A stretch of 64,000 nucleotides of DNA. Origin: Lachnospiraceae bacterium (lineage in GTDB: Bacteria > Bacillota > Clostridia > Lachnospirales > Lachnospiraceae). How positions within the stretch are numbered: the stretch's first letter is position 1; every line of letters begins with the position of its first letter. The DNA is taken from NCBI GenBank assembly GCA_017626325.1, contig JAGAIZ010000049.1:16111-80110 (forward strand). Reading direction: 5' to 3'. Below, one piece after another: positions 26,934-36,595 of this stretch. The notes below the pieces were generated by a model, which made no database searches, was not told the origin of the DNA, and worked only from the letters and a program-made list of their open reading frames with translations. Made by a program: the position numbers and the translations under genes.

Positions 26934-28337
26934 ATGGGCAGAAAAATAGCAAAACATCTGATGATCATGTTATGTATCATCCTGGTCAGCCTGATGACAG
27001 CCTACATCGGGCTGGCTGTTTATTATCATAATGCCTTTGAGTACGGTACGTGGATTAACGGCGTCTACTGTACGGGCAAAAGCGTTGAAGAAGTGAATGA
27101 AGAACTTGTGAAAGATTTCACATACGAGGGGATTACCGTATATGATAAAGAAGGTAATTCCTGTTTCCTTTCTGCGGAGGAAATCAACTACTGTTTTGAC
27201 TTTAAGAAGGCGCTGGAAGTCTATCTCCACAGGCAGAATTCCTGGATGTGGATAGAAAGCCTGATCCGGAGTGAGAATACGGAGCTTGCGCCGGTGGTTT
27301 CCTACGATCTGCAGGCTTTTGAGAACTGCTTTTCCCGGATTTCTTTTCTCATAGAAGGGCAGGAAAAGGACGAAAACCGCAGGGTGGAGATCATCAGGAC
27401 CAATCAGGGGTATGAACTGTTGAACGAGCGGACGTCGGTCTTAAATATCGAAGAAGCCAAAGCGGCGGTTATGGCGGCGGTTGAGAATTCCGAGCCGGAG
27501 ATATCGCTTGCGGAGGCGGGCTGTTATCATGATCTGGAGCTGACAGAAGAAATGCAGGGGACGCTGGCTCTCTGGGAAAAAATCGACGCATTCCAGCGGT
27601 GCGGAATCGTCTATCAGATGGGAGAGGAACAGGTTCCGGTGGACGCTTCTGTAGTCAGCGGCTGGATCGCCACGGACGAAGCGGGCGGTTTCCTGTTAGA
27701 TGGAAATGGCGCACCGCAGCTTAAGGAAGGCGCGGTGGAGGCGTTCATAGCGGAGCTTGCGGCAGAATACGATACCGTGGGCGCAAGCCGTAAGTTCATG
27801 GCTACCAGAGGCGAAGAGGTAACGGTAGAGGGCGGCATCTACGGCAACAAGATCGATCAGCAGGCCGAAGTTACGTATCTGAAAGAGGCTTTCTTATCCG
27901 GCAGGAAGGAAGTGCATGAGCCTGTCTATACACAGAAAGCGTGGGTGCAGGGCAAGGAGGATATCGGCGATACCTATATCGAAATCGATATGGGAGAACA
28001 GATGATGTACTATTATGTGGACGGTGCGCTCCGGATAGAGACGCCCGTCGTGACCGGGAATACCTCCCGCAGAATGGGAACGCCCACAGGCGTAAATTAT
28101 GTCTATCTCAAGCAGACCAACAGAATCCTGCGGGGTGAAAACTACGCCTCCCACGTAGATTTCTGGATGCCCGTCAAGGGTAATATCGGCATTCATGACG
28201 CTTCCTGGCGCAGCAAATACGGCGGCGCTATTTACCAGACCAACGGCTCCCATGGCTGTATCAATACGCCGCGGGCGGCGATGGAACAGCTTTATCAGAT
28301 GGCGGAGGTGGGAACGCCGGTGGTGATGTTTTATTAA
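26934..28337 (+). CDS. L,D-transpeptidase with N-terminal cell-wall-binding repeats
   Basis: Membrane-anchored peptidoglycan cross-linking enzyme. One hydrophobic helix (about residues 8-30) is followed by about 270 residues resembling the PG_binding_4 repeats that occur ahead of YkuD domains (NGVYCTGKSVEEVNEEL is a typical repeat start). The C-terminal YkuD domain has TPVVTGNTSRRMGTPTG, GIHDASWR and the catalytic SHGCINTPRAAM with its Cys near residue 441. ATG at 26934 has AGGA 7 bases upstream; the in-frame ATG at 26901 extends into a region without hydrophobic character. Confidence 0.87.
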   Translation: MGRKIAKHLMIMLCIILVSLMTAYIGLAVYYHNAFEYGTWINGVYCTGKSVEEVNEELVKDFTYEGITVYDKEGNSCFLSAEEINYCFDFKKALEVYLHRQNSWMWIESLIRSENTELAPVVSYDLQAFENCFSRISFLIEGQEKDENRRVEIIRTNQGYELLNERTSVLNIEEAKAAVMAAVENSEPEISLAEAGCYHDLELTEEMQGTLALWEKIDAFQRCGIVYQMGEEQVPVDASVVSGWIATDEAGGFLLDGNGAPQLKEGAVEAFIAELAAEYDTVGASRKFMATRGEEVTVEGGIYGNKIDQQAEVTYLKEAFLSGRKEVHEPVYTQKAWVQGKEDIGDTYIEIDMGEQMMYYYVDGALRIETPVVTGNTSRRMGTPTGVNYVYLKQTNRILRGENYASHVDFWMPVKGNIGIHDASWRSKYGGAIYQTNGSHGCINTPRAAMEQLYQMAEVGTPVVMFY

Positions 28338-28363
28338 GGAATACAAAAAATTTGCCGTAGTAA

Positions 28364-28392
28364 TTGACTAAAGTGCCCGAAAAAGGTACAAT
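28364..28392 (+). promoter_or_regulatory. Sigma-A promoter of serCA
   Basis: TTGACT (28364-28369), 17 bases, TACAAT (28387-28392). Confidence 0.75.
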
Positions 28393-28436
28393 GATTGTTG
28401 GTTTATAAATTTTTATCAAAACTGGAGGAGAAGAAA

Positions 28437-29519
28437 GTGGCTAGAGTATACAATTTTTCAGCAGGTCCTGCGGTGTTACCGGAAGAGGTATTGAAGGAAG
28501 CCGCAGAAGAGATGTTAGATTATAAGGGAACAGGCATGTCTGTTATGGAGATGAGTCATCGTTCCAAGGCTTACGATACGATTATCAAAGAGGCTGAGGC
28601 GGACTTAAGAGAGCTCTTAAGCATTCCCGATAACTATAAGGTATTATTTTTGCAGGGCGGCGCAAGCCTGATTTTTGCATCCGTTCCGATGAACCTGATG
28701 AAAAATCGTAAAGCGGGATATATTCTGACCGGTCAGTGGGCGAAGAAAGCCTTCGCGGAAGCTAAGATTTATGGTGAAGCGGTCGAGCTTGCTTCCTCCG
28801 CGGATAAGACATTCTCTTACATTCCGGACTGCTCGGATCTTCCGATTACGGATGATATGGATTATGTCTATATCTGTGAGAACAATACGATTTACGGCAC
28901 GAAATATCATACGCTGCCTGATACAAAGGGTAAGGTTCTGGTTTCCGACGTATCCTCCTGTTTCTTATCAGAGCCTATGGATGTGACCAAATACGGCATG
29001 ATTTATGCCGGCGTACAGAAGAATGTGGGTCCTGCGGGTACACAGGTCGTTATTATCAGGGAAGATCTACTGACTGACGATGTGCTTCCGGGTACGCCTA
29101 CCATGATGAAGTATAAGATTCATGCGGACAATGATTCTCTATACAATACGCCGCCGTGTTACGGTATTTATATCTGCGGCAAGGTGTTCAAATGGCTGCT
29201 TAAGAACGGCGGTCTTGAGGCAATGAAGGCTACCAATGAGAAGAAAGCGAAGATTTTATATGATTTCCTGGACGAGAGCGAGCTGTTCAAGGGAACGGTC
29301 AGGAAGGAAGACCGCTCTTTGATGAATGTGCCGTTTGTGACAGGGGACGAGGAGCTGGACGCGAAGTTTATCAAAGAAGCGACTGCCGCAGGCTTCGTGA
29401 ACCTGAAAGGGCACAGAACCGTAGGCGGCATGAGAGCCAGCATTTACAATGCGATGCCGATTGAGGGCGTGGAGAAATTAGTGGCTTTCATGAGAGAGTT
29501 TGAGAAGAACAATAAATAA
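28437..29519 (+). CDS. serC: Phosphoserine aminotransferase
   Basis: PLP enzyme converting 3-phosphohydroxypyruvate to phosphoserine. The 360 residues start at GTG 28437 (VARVYNFSAGPAVLP), preceded by GGAGG. They include FLQGGASLIFASVPMNL, SDVSSCFLSEPMD and the PLP lysine 195 in YAGVQKNVGPAG, with a C-terminal GHRTVGGMRASIYNA. A longer TTG-started form would not match the family. serA follows 47 bases downstream. Confidence 0.96.
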   Translation: MARVYNFSAGPAVLPEEVLKEAAEEMLDYKGTGMSVMEMSHRSKAYDTIIKEAEADLRELLSIPDNYKVLFLQGGASLIFASVPMNLMKNRKAGYILTGQWAKKAFAEAKIYGEAVELASSADKTFSYIPDCSDLPITDDMDYVYICENNTIYGTKYHTLPDTKGKVLVSDVSSCFLSEPMDVTKYGMIYAGVQKNVGPAGTQVVIIREDLLTDDVLPGTPTMMKYKIHADNDSLYNTPPCYGIYICGKVFKWLLKNGGLEAMKATNEKKAKILYDFLDESELFKGTVRKEDRSLMNVPFVTGDEELDAKFIKEATAAGFVNLKGHRTVGGMRASIYNAMPIEGVEKLVAFMREFEKNNK

Positions 29520-29566
29520 GCTTTGCAATATAATATAGACAGACGGAAAGAAAAGAGGAAGTACAT

Positions 29567-30730
29567 ATGTTTAAGTATCATTGTTTGAATCCTATTTCGG
29601 GAGTAGGACTTGAGAATTTCAGCGAACAGTATGTGAAGACAGAGGATATCAACGAGGCGGACGGCATCCTGGTCAGAAGTGCGGCGATGCATGACATGGA
29701 GCTGCCGGAGAATCTGCTTGCTATTGCCAGAGCCGGAGCAGGCGTCAACAACATTCCGCTTGACAAATGCGCGGAGAAGGGTATCGTTGTATTCAATACG
29801 CCCGGCGCCAACGCAAACGGCGTCAAAGAGCTCGTTATTGCGGGTATGCTGCTTGCTTCCCGCGATGTGGTAGGCGGCATCGAGTGGGTGAAGGAAAATC
29901 AGTCCGATGAAAACGTGGGCAAAGCGGCTGAAAAGGCCAAGAAGAACTTCGCGGGCACAGAGATTCAGAACAAGAAGCTGGGAATTATCGGTCTTGGCGC
30001 AATCGGCGTCAAGGTTGCCAATGTGGCGAAGCACCTGGGTATGGAAGTATATGGCTATGACCCTTACGTATCGGTAGATGCTGCATGGAACTTAAGCCGT
30101 GATGTGAAGCATGTGCTGAATGTAGAGGAAATCTACGAGGAATGCGATATCATTACGATTCATGTGCCGCTGATGGATGCCACCAAGGGTATGATCAATC
30201 AGGAAGCCATCGATAAGATGAAGGACGGCGTGATTCTCTTAAACTTCGCGCGCGATCTTCTGATGGATGAAAAAGCGGTGCTTGAAGGGATCAGGTCCGG
30301 TAAAGTACGTAAATATGTGTCTGATTTCCCTAACGCTACGACAGCGGGGCAGGAGAGCTGCATCGTCATCCCTCATCTGGGCGCTTCCACCGAAGAGTCT
30401 GAGGACAACTGTGCGGTAATGGCGGTTAAGGAGATGATGGATTATCTGGAGAACGGCAATATCGTCAATAGCGTGAACTATCCGAAATGCGATATGGGTA
30501 TTTGTACCCAGGCAGGCCGTGTGGCGATTTTCCACAAGAACATTGCCAACATGATTACCAAGTTTACGGCGTGCTTCGGCGATAACGGCATCAACATCTC
30601 TGATATGATGAACAAATCCAGGGGTGAGGTCGCTTATACCATGATGGATATCGAGACACCCGCTTCCGACGACATTATTCAGAAGCTGCAGTCCATCGAC
30701 GGTGTGTTCAGAGTCCGTGTAGTGAAATAG
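29567..30730 (+). CDS. serA: D-3-phosphoglycerate dehydrogenase
   Basis: First step of serine synthesis, oxidising 3-phosphoglycerate. The 387-residue form has the substrate loop RAGAGVNNIPL, the NAD motif GLGAIGVKVAN, IHVPLMDATKGM, NFARDLLMDE (Arg-Asp where ARG is usual), the catalytic His in PHLGASTEE and a C-terminal ACT domain (about residues 315-387) that usually binds serine for feedback control. With serC it forms a short operon; no recognisable serB is present. Confidence 0.95.
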   Translation: MFKYHCLNPISGVGLENFSEQYVKTEDINEADGILVRSAAMHDMELPENLLAIARAGAGVNNIPLDKCAEKGIVVFNTPGANANGVKELVIAGMLLASRDVVGGIEWVKENQSDENVGKAAEKAKKNFAGTEIQNKKLGIIGLGAIGVKVANVAKHLGMEVYGYDPYVSVDAAWNLSRDVKHVLNVEEIYEECDIITIHVPLMDATKGMINQEAIDKMKDGVILLNFARDLLMDEKAVLEGIRSGKVRKYVSDFPNATTAGQESCIVIPHLGASTEESEDNCAVMAVKEMMDYLENGNIVNSVNYPKCDMGICTQAGRVAIFHKNIANMITKFTACFGDNGINISDMMNKSRGEVAYTMMDIETPASDDIIQKLQSIDGVFRVRVVK

Positions 30731-30802
30731 ATACGATACGGGAAAACGATAAAAATATTATGATAAAGAAATAAAAGATGACGAAAAATAAGAAAGAATA
30801 AT

Positions 30803-30856
30803 AAAAAAGTCAAGGTACTGACATGATCACGAAACTGTCAATACTTTGACTTTTTT
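30803..30856 (+). terminator. Terminator after serA
   Basis: AAAAAAGTCAAG pairs with CTTTGACTTTTTT with a slight offset, enclosing a second TGACA/TGTCA stem. The 3' side ends in six Ts. Confidence 0.8.
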
Positions 30857-30930
30857 CATGCACAGATATGATTCATGCATGAATTGATACGAAGATTTTA
30901 TACAGGGCCGGTTCAGGCCCCTGCCGCAGA

Positions 30931-31215
30931 TTAGCTGATACGGTTGGCAATAGAAGAGAAATCTGCGTCTTCGTCGTCGTTTAAGGTTGCCTGCAGATTT
31001 TTCTCCGCTTCTACGGAAGCCTCGCTGGCCAGATCCATATAGAGGATGAAGACGTCTTCTAAGGACTGCCCCGTCTCGTCCGCGATTTCCTGCATTACAG
31101 GCTTCAGTGCCTCGAGCTGGAAAGAAATTCTTGTCTTCTGCGGGTCGATATCCGCCAGGACTTCTTCCGCATAGGCGTTGATACGATCTAATATTTTTTT
31201 GTTTTCAGGTGTCAT
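30931..31215 (-). CDS. Small acidic helical protein, unknown
   Basis: 94 residues (MTPENKKILDRINAYAEEVL...), predicted almost fully helical and acidic, with no signal peptide or cysteines. AGAGGAAG precedes the ATG on the minus strand. It lies between serA and the DUF1015 gene, transcribed opposite to both. I do not recognise the family. The ORF is real in style: a good ribosome site, codon use like its neighbours, and a gap of its own. Confidence 0.6.
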   Translation of the reverse strand: MTPENKKILDRINAYAEEVLADIDPQKTRISFQLEALKPVMQEIADETGQSLEDVFILYMDLASEASVEAEKNLQATLNDDEDADFSSIANRIS

Positions 31216-31282
31216 ATTACCACTTCCTCTTTTTATAATAGAGATACGGATGTATCAATAAGGATATCATATCACTTCACGC

Positions 31283-31311
31283 TTGTACTGTATAGTTTAA
31301 AATGTTAAAAT
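31283..31311 (+). promoter_or_regulatory. Promoter candidate for the DUF1015 gene
   Basis: TTGTAC (31283-31288), 17 bases, TAAAAT (31306-31311) in an AT-rich divergent gap. Confidence 0.5.
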
Positions 31312-31345
31312 GTTTATAATAATACTTTAGAAGACGGGAGAACAT

Positions 31346-32587
31346 ATGGCAAAAATAATACCTTTTTGTGCAGTCAGACCCAGGGCAGATCTGGCTGAGC
31401 GAATTGCGGCGCTGCCCTATGACGTATACAGCAGGGAGGAAGCCTGTCAGAAGGTGCGGGATGATCAGTATTCTTTTCTGAGAATAGACAGACCGGAGAC
31501 ACAGTTTCCGGCGGATTATGATATGTATGCGCCGGAAGTCTACGCGAAAGCGCGAGAAATGCTGGATGATATGATTGGCGACGGAGCCTTTATACAGGAA
31601 GAGAACAGGGCATACTATGTATACGAGCTTATAATGGATGGCCGCTCACAGGTGGGAATATGCGCCTGTGCGTCGGTGGATGATTATGAGAACCGCGTCA
31701 TTAAGAAACACGAGAATACGAGAACAGATAAGGAAGCCGACCGTATCAGGCATGTGGATACCTGCAGTGCACAGACAGGACCGATCTTCTTGGCTTACCG
31801 CCGCCGGGAGGGAATCGAGCAGGAGGTATGTAAGGCGATGAAGAAGCCGCCTGTGTATGACTTTACGGCTGAGGACGGAATCGTGCACAGAGTGTGGGTT
31901 ATCGATGAGCCGGACAGTATAGAGAAGATCAGACGGGAATTCGAACAGGTGCAGTCGGTCTATATTGCGGACGGTCATCACAGATGCGCTTCCGCGGTCC
32001 GGGTATCGCAGATGAGAAGGGAGAAGTATCCGGATTATACGGGAGAGGAAGAATTTAATTATTTCTTATCGGTCTTATTCCCGGATGATCAGTTGATGAT
32101 TATGGACTATAACAGAGTAGTCAAATCACTGGGAGAATATTCTGAGGAAGCGTTTCTTGCGAAGGTACAGGAGATATTCGGGGTGGAACAGATGGGAAAG
32201 GAACCGTATCATCCGCAGAGCAAGGGTGAAATCGGCATGTATCTGGGCGACACCTGGTATCGTCTTACGATCAATAAGACCTGTTATACGGGGGATCCGG
32301 TAGAGGATCTTGATGTGGCTGTCCTGCAGAGGGAGTTATTAGAGCCTGTGCTCGGCATTCTGGATCCGAAGGTAGACCAGAGGATTGATTTTGTGGGAGG
32401 AATCAGAGGGCTCGAAGAACTGGTAAGACGCGTACATACGGACGCCAGGGCAGCTTTTGCCATGTATCCTACGGACATTCACGAATTGTTTGCGGTCTCG
32501 GATGCCGGCAAATTGATGCCGCCTAAATCCACCTGGTTTGAACCGAAGCTAAGAAGCGGTATCTTTATTCATAAGATTGAAAGATAA
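31346..32587 (+). CDS. DUF1015-family protein
   Basis: 413-residue cytoplasmic protein of the uncharacterised DUF1015 family. Recognised segments are the N-terminal PFCAVRP and ALPYDVYSREEA, a basic KKHENTRTDKEADRIRH stretch, and the strongly conserved YIADGHHRCASA motif near residue 210. The function is not established. The gene lies just beyond serC-serA with only the small opposite gene between. The DGHHR element resembles the nucleotide-handling motif of ParB/sulfiredoxin-fold serine kinases, which is an inference from the motif only. Confidence 0.85.
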   Translation: MAKIIPFCAVRPRADLAERIAALPYDVYSREEACQKVRDDQYSFLRIDRPETQFPADYDMYAPEVYAKAREMLDDMIGDGAFIQEENRAYYVYELIMDGRSQVGICACASVDDYENRVIKKHENTRTDKEADRIRHVDTCSAQTGPIFLAYRRREGIEQEVCKAMKKPPVYDFTAEDGIVHRVWVIDEPDSIEKIRREFEQVQSVYIADGHHRCASAVRVSQMRREKYPDYTGEEEFNYFLSVLFPDDQLMIMDYNRVVKSLGEYSEEAFLAKVQEIFGVEQMGKEPYHPQSKGEIGMYLGDTWYRLTINKTCYTGDPVEDLDVAVLQRELLEPVLGILDPKVDQRIDFVGGIRGLEELVRRVHTDARAAFAMYPTDIHELFAVSDAGKLMPPKSTWFEPKLRSGIFIHKIER

Positions 32588-32650
32588 ATGCGTCAGATTG
32601 TGAGAACGGCATGGCATTAGACAGGAAAACGGAATAAGAATGGGAGATTA

Positions 32651-35353
32651 ATGATGAACAAAAAATTATATAAGATGATGAATTGGGCGGAAATAGAAGG
32701 TATTGTTTATTCGGAATCGGATAATCCGCATGCGCTGCTGGGAGCCCATGTAAACGGCAGCTCCGTATTGGTGCAGACATTCCAGCCGGGAGCTAAGAGC
32801 GTACGCCTGCAGCTTCTGGACGGAGACAGCAGTTATAAGATGGAAATGGCGGATGAAGAGGGATATTTCGCGCTGCTTCTTCCCGGCAGGACGATTCCTG
32901 CTTATGAATATATTGTAGAAGCAGAGGACGGCAGTCTTAAGAAGTGCAGGGACGCCTATAACTTTGCACCGCAGATCACCAGACAGGATACGGAGAAATT
33001 CAATGCGGGCATTCATTATATGATCTATGAGAAGCTGGGAGCGCACCCTATGAAAATCGATGGCGTGGAGGGCGTTAATTTTGCCGTATGGGCGCCTAAC
33101 GCGCTTCGTGTCAGCGTAGTGGGAGATTTTAACGGCTGGGATGGCAGAGTGCATCAGATGCGCAGACTGTGGGATTCCGGTATTTTCGAACTTTTCATAC
33201 CGGATGTGAAGGCGGGAGACTGCTATAAATTCGAGATCAAGGTCAAAGGCGGTCTGACTTTCATGAAAGCGGATCCTTACGCCTTCGGCGCACAGCTTCG
33301 GCCGGACAGCGCATCTATCGTCAGGGATATAGACGGTTTCGAATGGGAAGACAATAAGTGGATGAAGAACCGCGCGGCTGTCCAGGCAGACAATGAACCT
33401 ATCAATATCTACGAAATGTATCTGGGTTCCTTCGCAAAACCGGAGGATGGAAGAACCTACTATAATTACAGGGAACTGGCGCCGAAGATCATTGAATATG
33501 TGAAGCGGATGGGATACACCCATATTGAACTGATGCCTGTTATGGAGCATCCGCTGGACGCTTCGTGGGGATATCAGGTGATCGGCTATTACGCGCCAAC
33601 ATCCCGTTACGGCACGGCGGAAGATTTCATGTTCTTTATGAACGAAATGCATAAGGCCGGTATCGGCGTTATTCTGGACTGGGTGCCGGCCCATTTCCCC
33701 AGAGATACCTATGGATTGTCCGCGTTTGACGGCACCTGTTTATATGAGCATCAGGATCCGAGACAGGGAAGCCATCCGCACTGGGGAACACTGATTTATA
33801 ATTATGGAAGACCTGAGGTAACCAATTACCTGATTGCCAATGCACTGTACTGGGTGGAGCAGTATCATGCGGACGGTATCCGTATAGACGCGGTGGCGTC
33901 TATGCTCTATTTGGATTACGGCAAGAGGGACGGCGAGTGGGTCGCGAATATCTATGGCGGCAATGAGAATCTGGAAGCCGTGGAGTTCCTGAAGCATCTG
34001 AATTCCATTATGAAGAAGCGCAACGCCGGCGTCTTAATGATCGCCGAGGAATCCACGGCATGGCCGAAGATTACAGGGGCGCTTGAGGATGACGGTCTGG
34101 GATTTGATTTGAAGTGGAATATGGGCTTTATGAATGATTACCTGGGATACATTCAGACCGATCCTTATTTCAGGTCGGGGCGTCACAATGAATTGACCTT
34201 CAGCATGATTTATGCCTACAGCGAGAAATTCATGCTGGTATTCTCTCATGATGAAGTGGTGCACGGTAAGGCTACGCTTCTGGGGAAAATGCCCGGTGCA
34301 AGACAGGAGCAGTTTGCCAATCTGAGGCTGACATACGCTTATCATATGACACATCCGGGCAAGAAGCTGTTCTTCATGGGACAGGATATCGGAGAATATG
34401 ATGAATTCAATGAAAACAGGTCCGTGGAATGGGAACTGCTTGAAAATGCGGATCATAAGGGCTTAAACCAGTTGGTGGCGGATATGAACCGCCTGTACAC
34501 ATCCAGACCGGCATTGTATGCAAAGGATACGTCATGGGATGGGTTTGAGTGGATCAACTGTATTACGCCTGACCGCTGTATGCTCTCTTACGTGCGTAAG
34601 ACGGACAAAGAGACGGACACGCTGGTGGTAGTGGCGAATTTTGCCAATGTGAAGCAGGATTTCCGCGTCGGTGTGCCTTTTGAGGGCAAATATCAGGAAA
34701 TCTTCAATTCCGATGCCGTATCGTATGGCGGAAAAGGAATTGTGAATGAGAAGATCTGCAATGCAATCGAGACGGAGTGGGACGGCAAGCCGTATGCGAT
34801 CGACATGGTAAGTGCGCCGCTTAGCTTATCGATCTTTTCCTATACGCCTTATACGAAGGAAGAGAAAGAAGAGATAGAACGGAAACGGGCAGAGGAGCTT
34901 CGCATGGCCAGGGAAGCTGAGGAAAGACGGCTGGCGCAGGAAGAAGCCGACCGGACGGCACAGCTTGCCGCTGAGGCAAGAGAGATGGCAAAGCAGGCTG
35001 TTAAAGAGGCAAAAGAGCTTGCAAAGCGTGCGGCGATGGAGGCTGAGGAGCGTACGAAAACGGCGGAAGCGTTAGAGAAGAAAGCACAAGAAGCGGCCAG
35101 AAATCTGCAGAGAATCACACAGGCGCAGGAAGAAGCGGCACAGCGCAGGGAAGCAGATCTGGCGGCTGCGGTATCCCGATCTGCCGGAAAGAAAGCGAAA
35201 TCCGATAAGCCTGCCGGGAAGGAGAACGACGGCAAACAGACGGCGGGCGCCAAAGCGGCCGGAAAGAAAGCAGAATCCGGGAAATCTGCCGGAAACAGAA
35301 AAACAGCGCGGAAGGCATCAGATGCCGATAAGAGCGGAGAAATTAAGAAATAG
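32651..35353 (+). CDS. glgB: 1,4-alpha-glucan branching enzyme with long C-terminal tail
   Basis: Introduces alpha-1,6 branches into glycogen. Residues 1-120 form a carbohydrate-binding N1 domain, about 125-220 a CBM48 domain (FAVWAPNALRVSVVGDFNGWD), then the GH13 barrel with nucleophile Asp in GIRIDAVASMLYLDY (about 413), Glu in LMIAEEST (about 465) and VFSHDEVVHGK. The core ends near residue 733. A further 165 residues are first a charged Ala/Glu/Lys coiled coil, then a Lys/Ala-rich tail with repeated AGKKA. That extension is unusual for GlgB. No other glg gene is adjacent. Confidence 0.93.
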   Translation: MMNKKLYKMMNWAEIEGIVYSESDNPHALLGAHVNGSSVLVQTFQPGAKSVRLQLLDGDSSYKMEMADEEGYFALLLPGRTIPAYEYIVEAEDGSLKKCRDAYNFAPQITRQDTEKFNAGIHYMIYEKLGAHPMKIDGVEGVNFAVWAPNALRVSVVGDFNGWDGRVHQMRRLWDSGIFELFIPDVKAGDCYKFEIKVKGGLTFMKADPYAFGAQLRPDSASIVRDIDGFEWEDNKWMKNRAAVQADNEPINIYEMYLGSFAKPEDGRTYYNYRELAPKIIEYVKRMGYTHIELMPVMEHPLDASWGYQVIGYYAPTSRYGTAEDFMFFMNEMHKAGIGVILDWVPAHFPRDTYGLSAFDGTCLYEHQDPRQGSHPHWGTLIYNYGRPEVTNYLIANALYWVEQYHADGIRIDAVASMLYLDYGKRDGEWVANIYGGNENLEAVEFLKHLNSIMKKRNAGVLMIAEESTAWPKITGALEDDGLGFDLKWNMGFMNDYLGYIQTDPYFRSGRHNELTFSMIYAYSEKFMLVFSHDEVVHGKATLLGKMPGARQEQFANLRLTYAYHMTHPGKKLFFMGQDIGEYDEFNENRSVEWELLENADHKGLNQLVADMNRLYTSRPALYAKDTSWDGFEWINCITPDRCMLSYVRKTDKETDTLVVVANFANVKQDFRVGVPFEGKYQEIFNSDAVSYGGKGIVNEKICNAIETEWDGKPYAIDMVSAPLSLSIFSYTPYTKEEKEEIERKRAEELRMAREAEERRLAQEEADRTAQLAAEAREMAKQAVKEAKELAKRAAMEAEERTKTAEALEKKAQEAARNLQRITQAQEEAAQRREADLAAAVSRSAGKKAKSDKPAGKENDGKQTAGAKAAGKKAESGKSAGNRKTARKASDADKSGEIKK

Positions 35354-35387
35354 CAGGAAATAACAAGAAGGAAGCGGAGTAGGGCGC

Positions 35388-36257
35388 ATGGAAGATGAAA
35401 TCATCAAAATAGAACAAATAGCCGGAGAAGAGATCGATCCGGGTCTGATTCAGTCGTATCTGAATGAACTGCCGGATAAAGCGCTTCGTTTTGGAATCAG
35501 AATTGTGCTGGCATTTTTGTTTTTTGTAATAGGGGTGCAGATCATTAAACTAATTCGTATGGTTGTGCGCAGATCTTTGAAAAGAGCCAATGCCGACACG
35601 GGGGTTATGCAGTTTCTGGACTCTTTTATCAAGGCGGCGCTGTATATTCTGTTGGTTTTTATGATTGCATCAGGTTTCGGTCTGGACGCTGCCAGCGTTG
35701 TGGCGCTGCTTGGCTCCGCAGGCGTGGCGATCGGTCTTGCCATTCAGGGCAGCCTGTCTAACTTTGCGGGCGGCGTGCTGATTCTTCTGTTGAAGCCCTT
35801 TAAGGTGGACGACTATATTATAATAGGCGACGGGGTAAATCAGGGTACTGTGAAAGAGATTCAGCTCTTCTATACAAAGCTGGCGACCGGGGATAATCAC
35901 GTGCTGATTATCCCCAACGGAACGCTGAGCAATTCCACGATTGTCAACGTCAGTATGCTGGAAGACCGCAGGCTTGACATTACAGTAGGGATCGCCTATG
36001 ACGCGGATATACGGACCGCGAAGGAGGTGCTTCTCAAGGTGTTGGAGCAGGATGAGGCGGTGATCAGGGAGAAGGACAGGCTTGTGTTTGTGAGCGAACT
36101 TGCCGACAGCAGCATTAATCTTAATCTTCGCTGCTGGTGCCGTAATGAGGATTACTGGGAAGCTAAGTGGAGAATCACGGAGAATGTCAAATACGCGCTG
36201 GACGAAGCCGGCATCCCGATCCCTTTTCCACAGATGGACGCGCATTTGAATCCGTAA
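35388..36257 (+). CDS. mscS: Small-conductance mechanosensitive channel, MscS family
   Basis: Membrane channel that opens under osmotic downshock. The 289 residues have three hydrophobic segments (about 33-55, 75-97, 100-130). The pore helix reads GSAGVAIGLAIQGSLSNFAGGVLILLLKPF, with the glycine/alanine pattern of MscS TM3. The cytoplasmic beta domain follows (DYIIIGDGVNQGTVKEI, IPNGTLSNSTIVN). It follows glgB by 34 bases and may share its transcript. Confidence 0.92.
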   Translation: MEDEIIKIEQIAGEEIDPGLIQSYLNELPDKALRFGIRIVLAFLFFVIGVQIIKLIRMVVRRSLKRANADTGVMQFLDSFIKAALYILLVFMIASGFGLDAASVVALLGSAGVAIGLAIQGSLSNFAGGVLILLLKPFKVDDYIIIGDGVNQGTVKEIQLFYTKLATGDNHVLIIPNGTLSNSTIVNVSMLEDRRLDITVGIAYDADIRTAKEVLLKVLEQDEAVIREKDRLVFVSELADSSINLNLRCWCRNEDYWEAKWRITENVKYALDEAGIPIPFPQMDAHLNP

Positions 36258-36312
36258 AAACGAATATTTTTAATAAATATCAAAAATTTTTTCATAGAAA
36301 TGAAATTCGTCC

Positions 36313-36341
36313 TTGCAAAAATGACCGGAAACCACTATAAT
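36313..36341 (+). promoter_or_regulatory. Sigma-A promoter of tRNA-Thr
   Basis: TTGCAA (36313-36318), 17 bases, perfect TATAAT (36336-36341), about 20 bases before the tRNA. Confidence 0.8.
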
Positions 36342-36362
36342 AGTCCTTGTTGCAGGGAACAT

Positions 36363-36435
36363 GCTGGAATAGCGCAGTCGGTAGCGCAACTGATTCGTAA
36401 TCAGTAGGTCGAGGGTTCGAGTCCCTTTTCCAGCT
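36363..36435 (+). tRNA. tRNA-Thr (anticodon CGT)
   Basis: The 73-base cloverleaf folds fully. The acceptor stem pairs GCTGGAA with TTCCAGC, the D arm is GCGC/GCGC, the anticodon stem ACTGA/TCAGT holds loop TTCGTAA with anticodon CGT, and the T arm has TTCGAGT. The discriminator is T. CCA is not encoded. It reads ACG threonine codons. Confidence 0.96.
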
Positions 36436-36486
36436 TCAGAGAGACCGCACATGTGTGTAGGATGCGGTTATGGGGATATCCCCGAT

Positions 36487-36530
36487 CAGGCGGTATGGTT
36501 CTATGATCAGAATCCGTACCGTCTGTTTTT
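36487..36530 (+). terminator. Terminator after tRNA-Thr
   Basis: CAGGCGGTATGG (36487-36498) pairs with CCGTACCGTCTG (36514-36525), allowing G-T pairs, followed by five Ts. Confidence 0.75.
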
Positions 36531-36595
36531 ATTTCCGCGAGTCATGAGCCGGCGCGGGGTATTTGACTTTGTTGCTATAGAAATGAGGGGAACCA

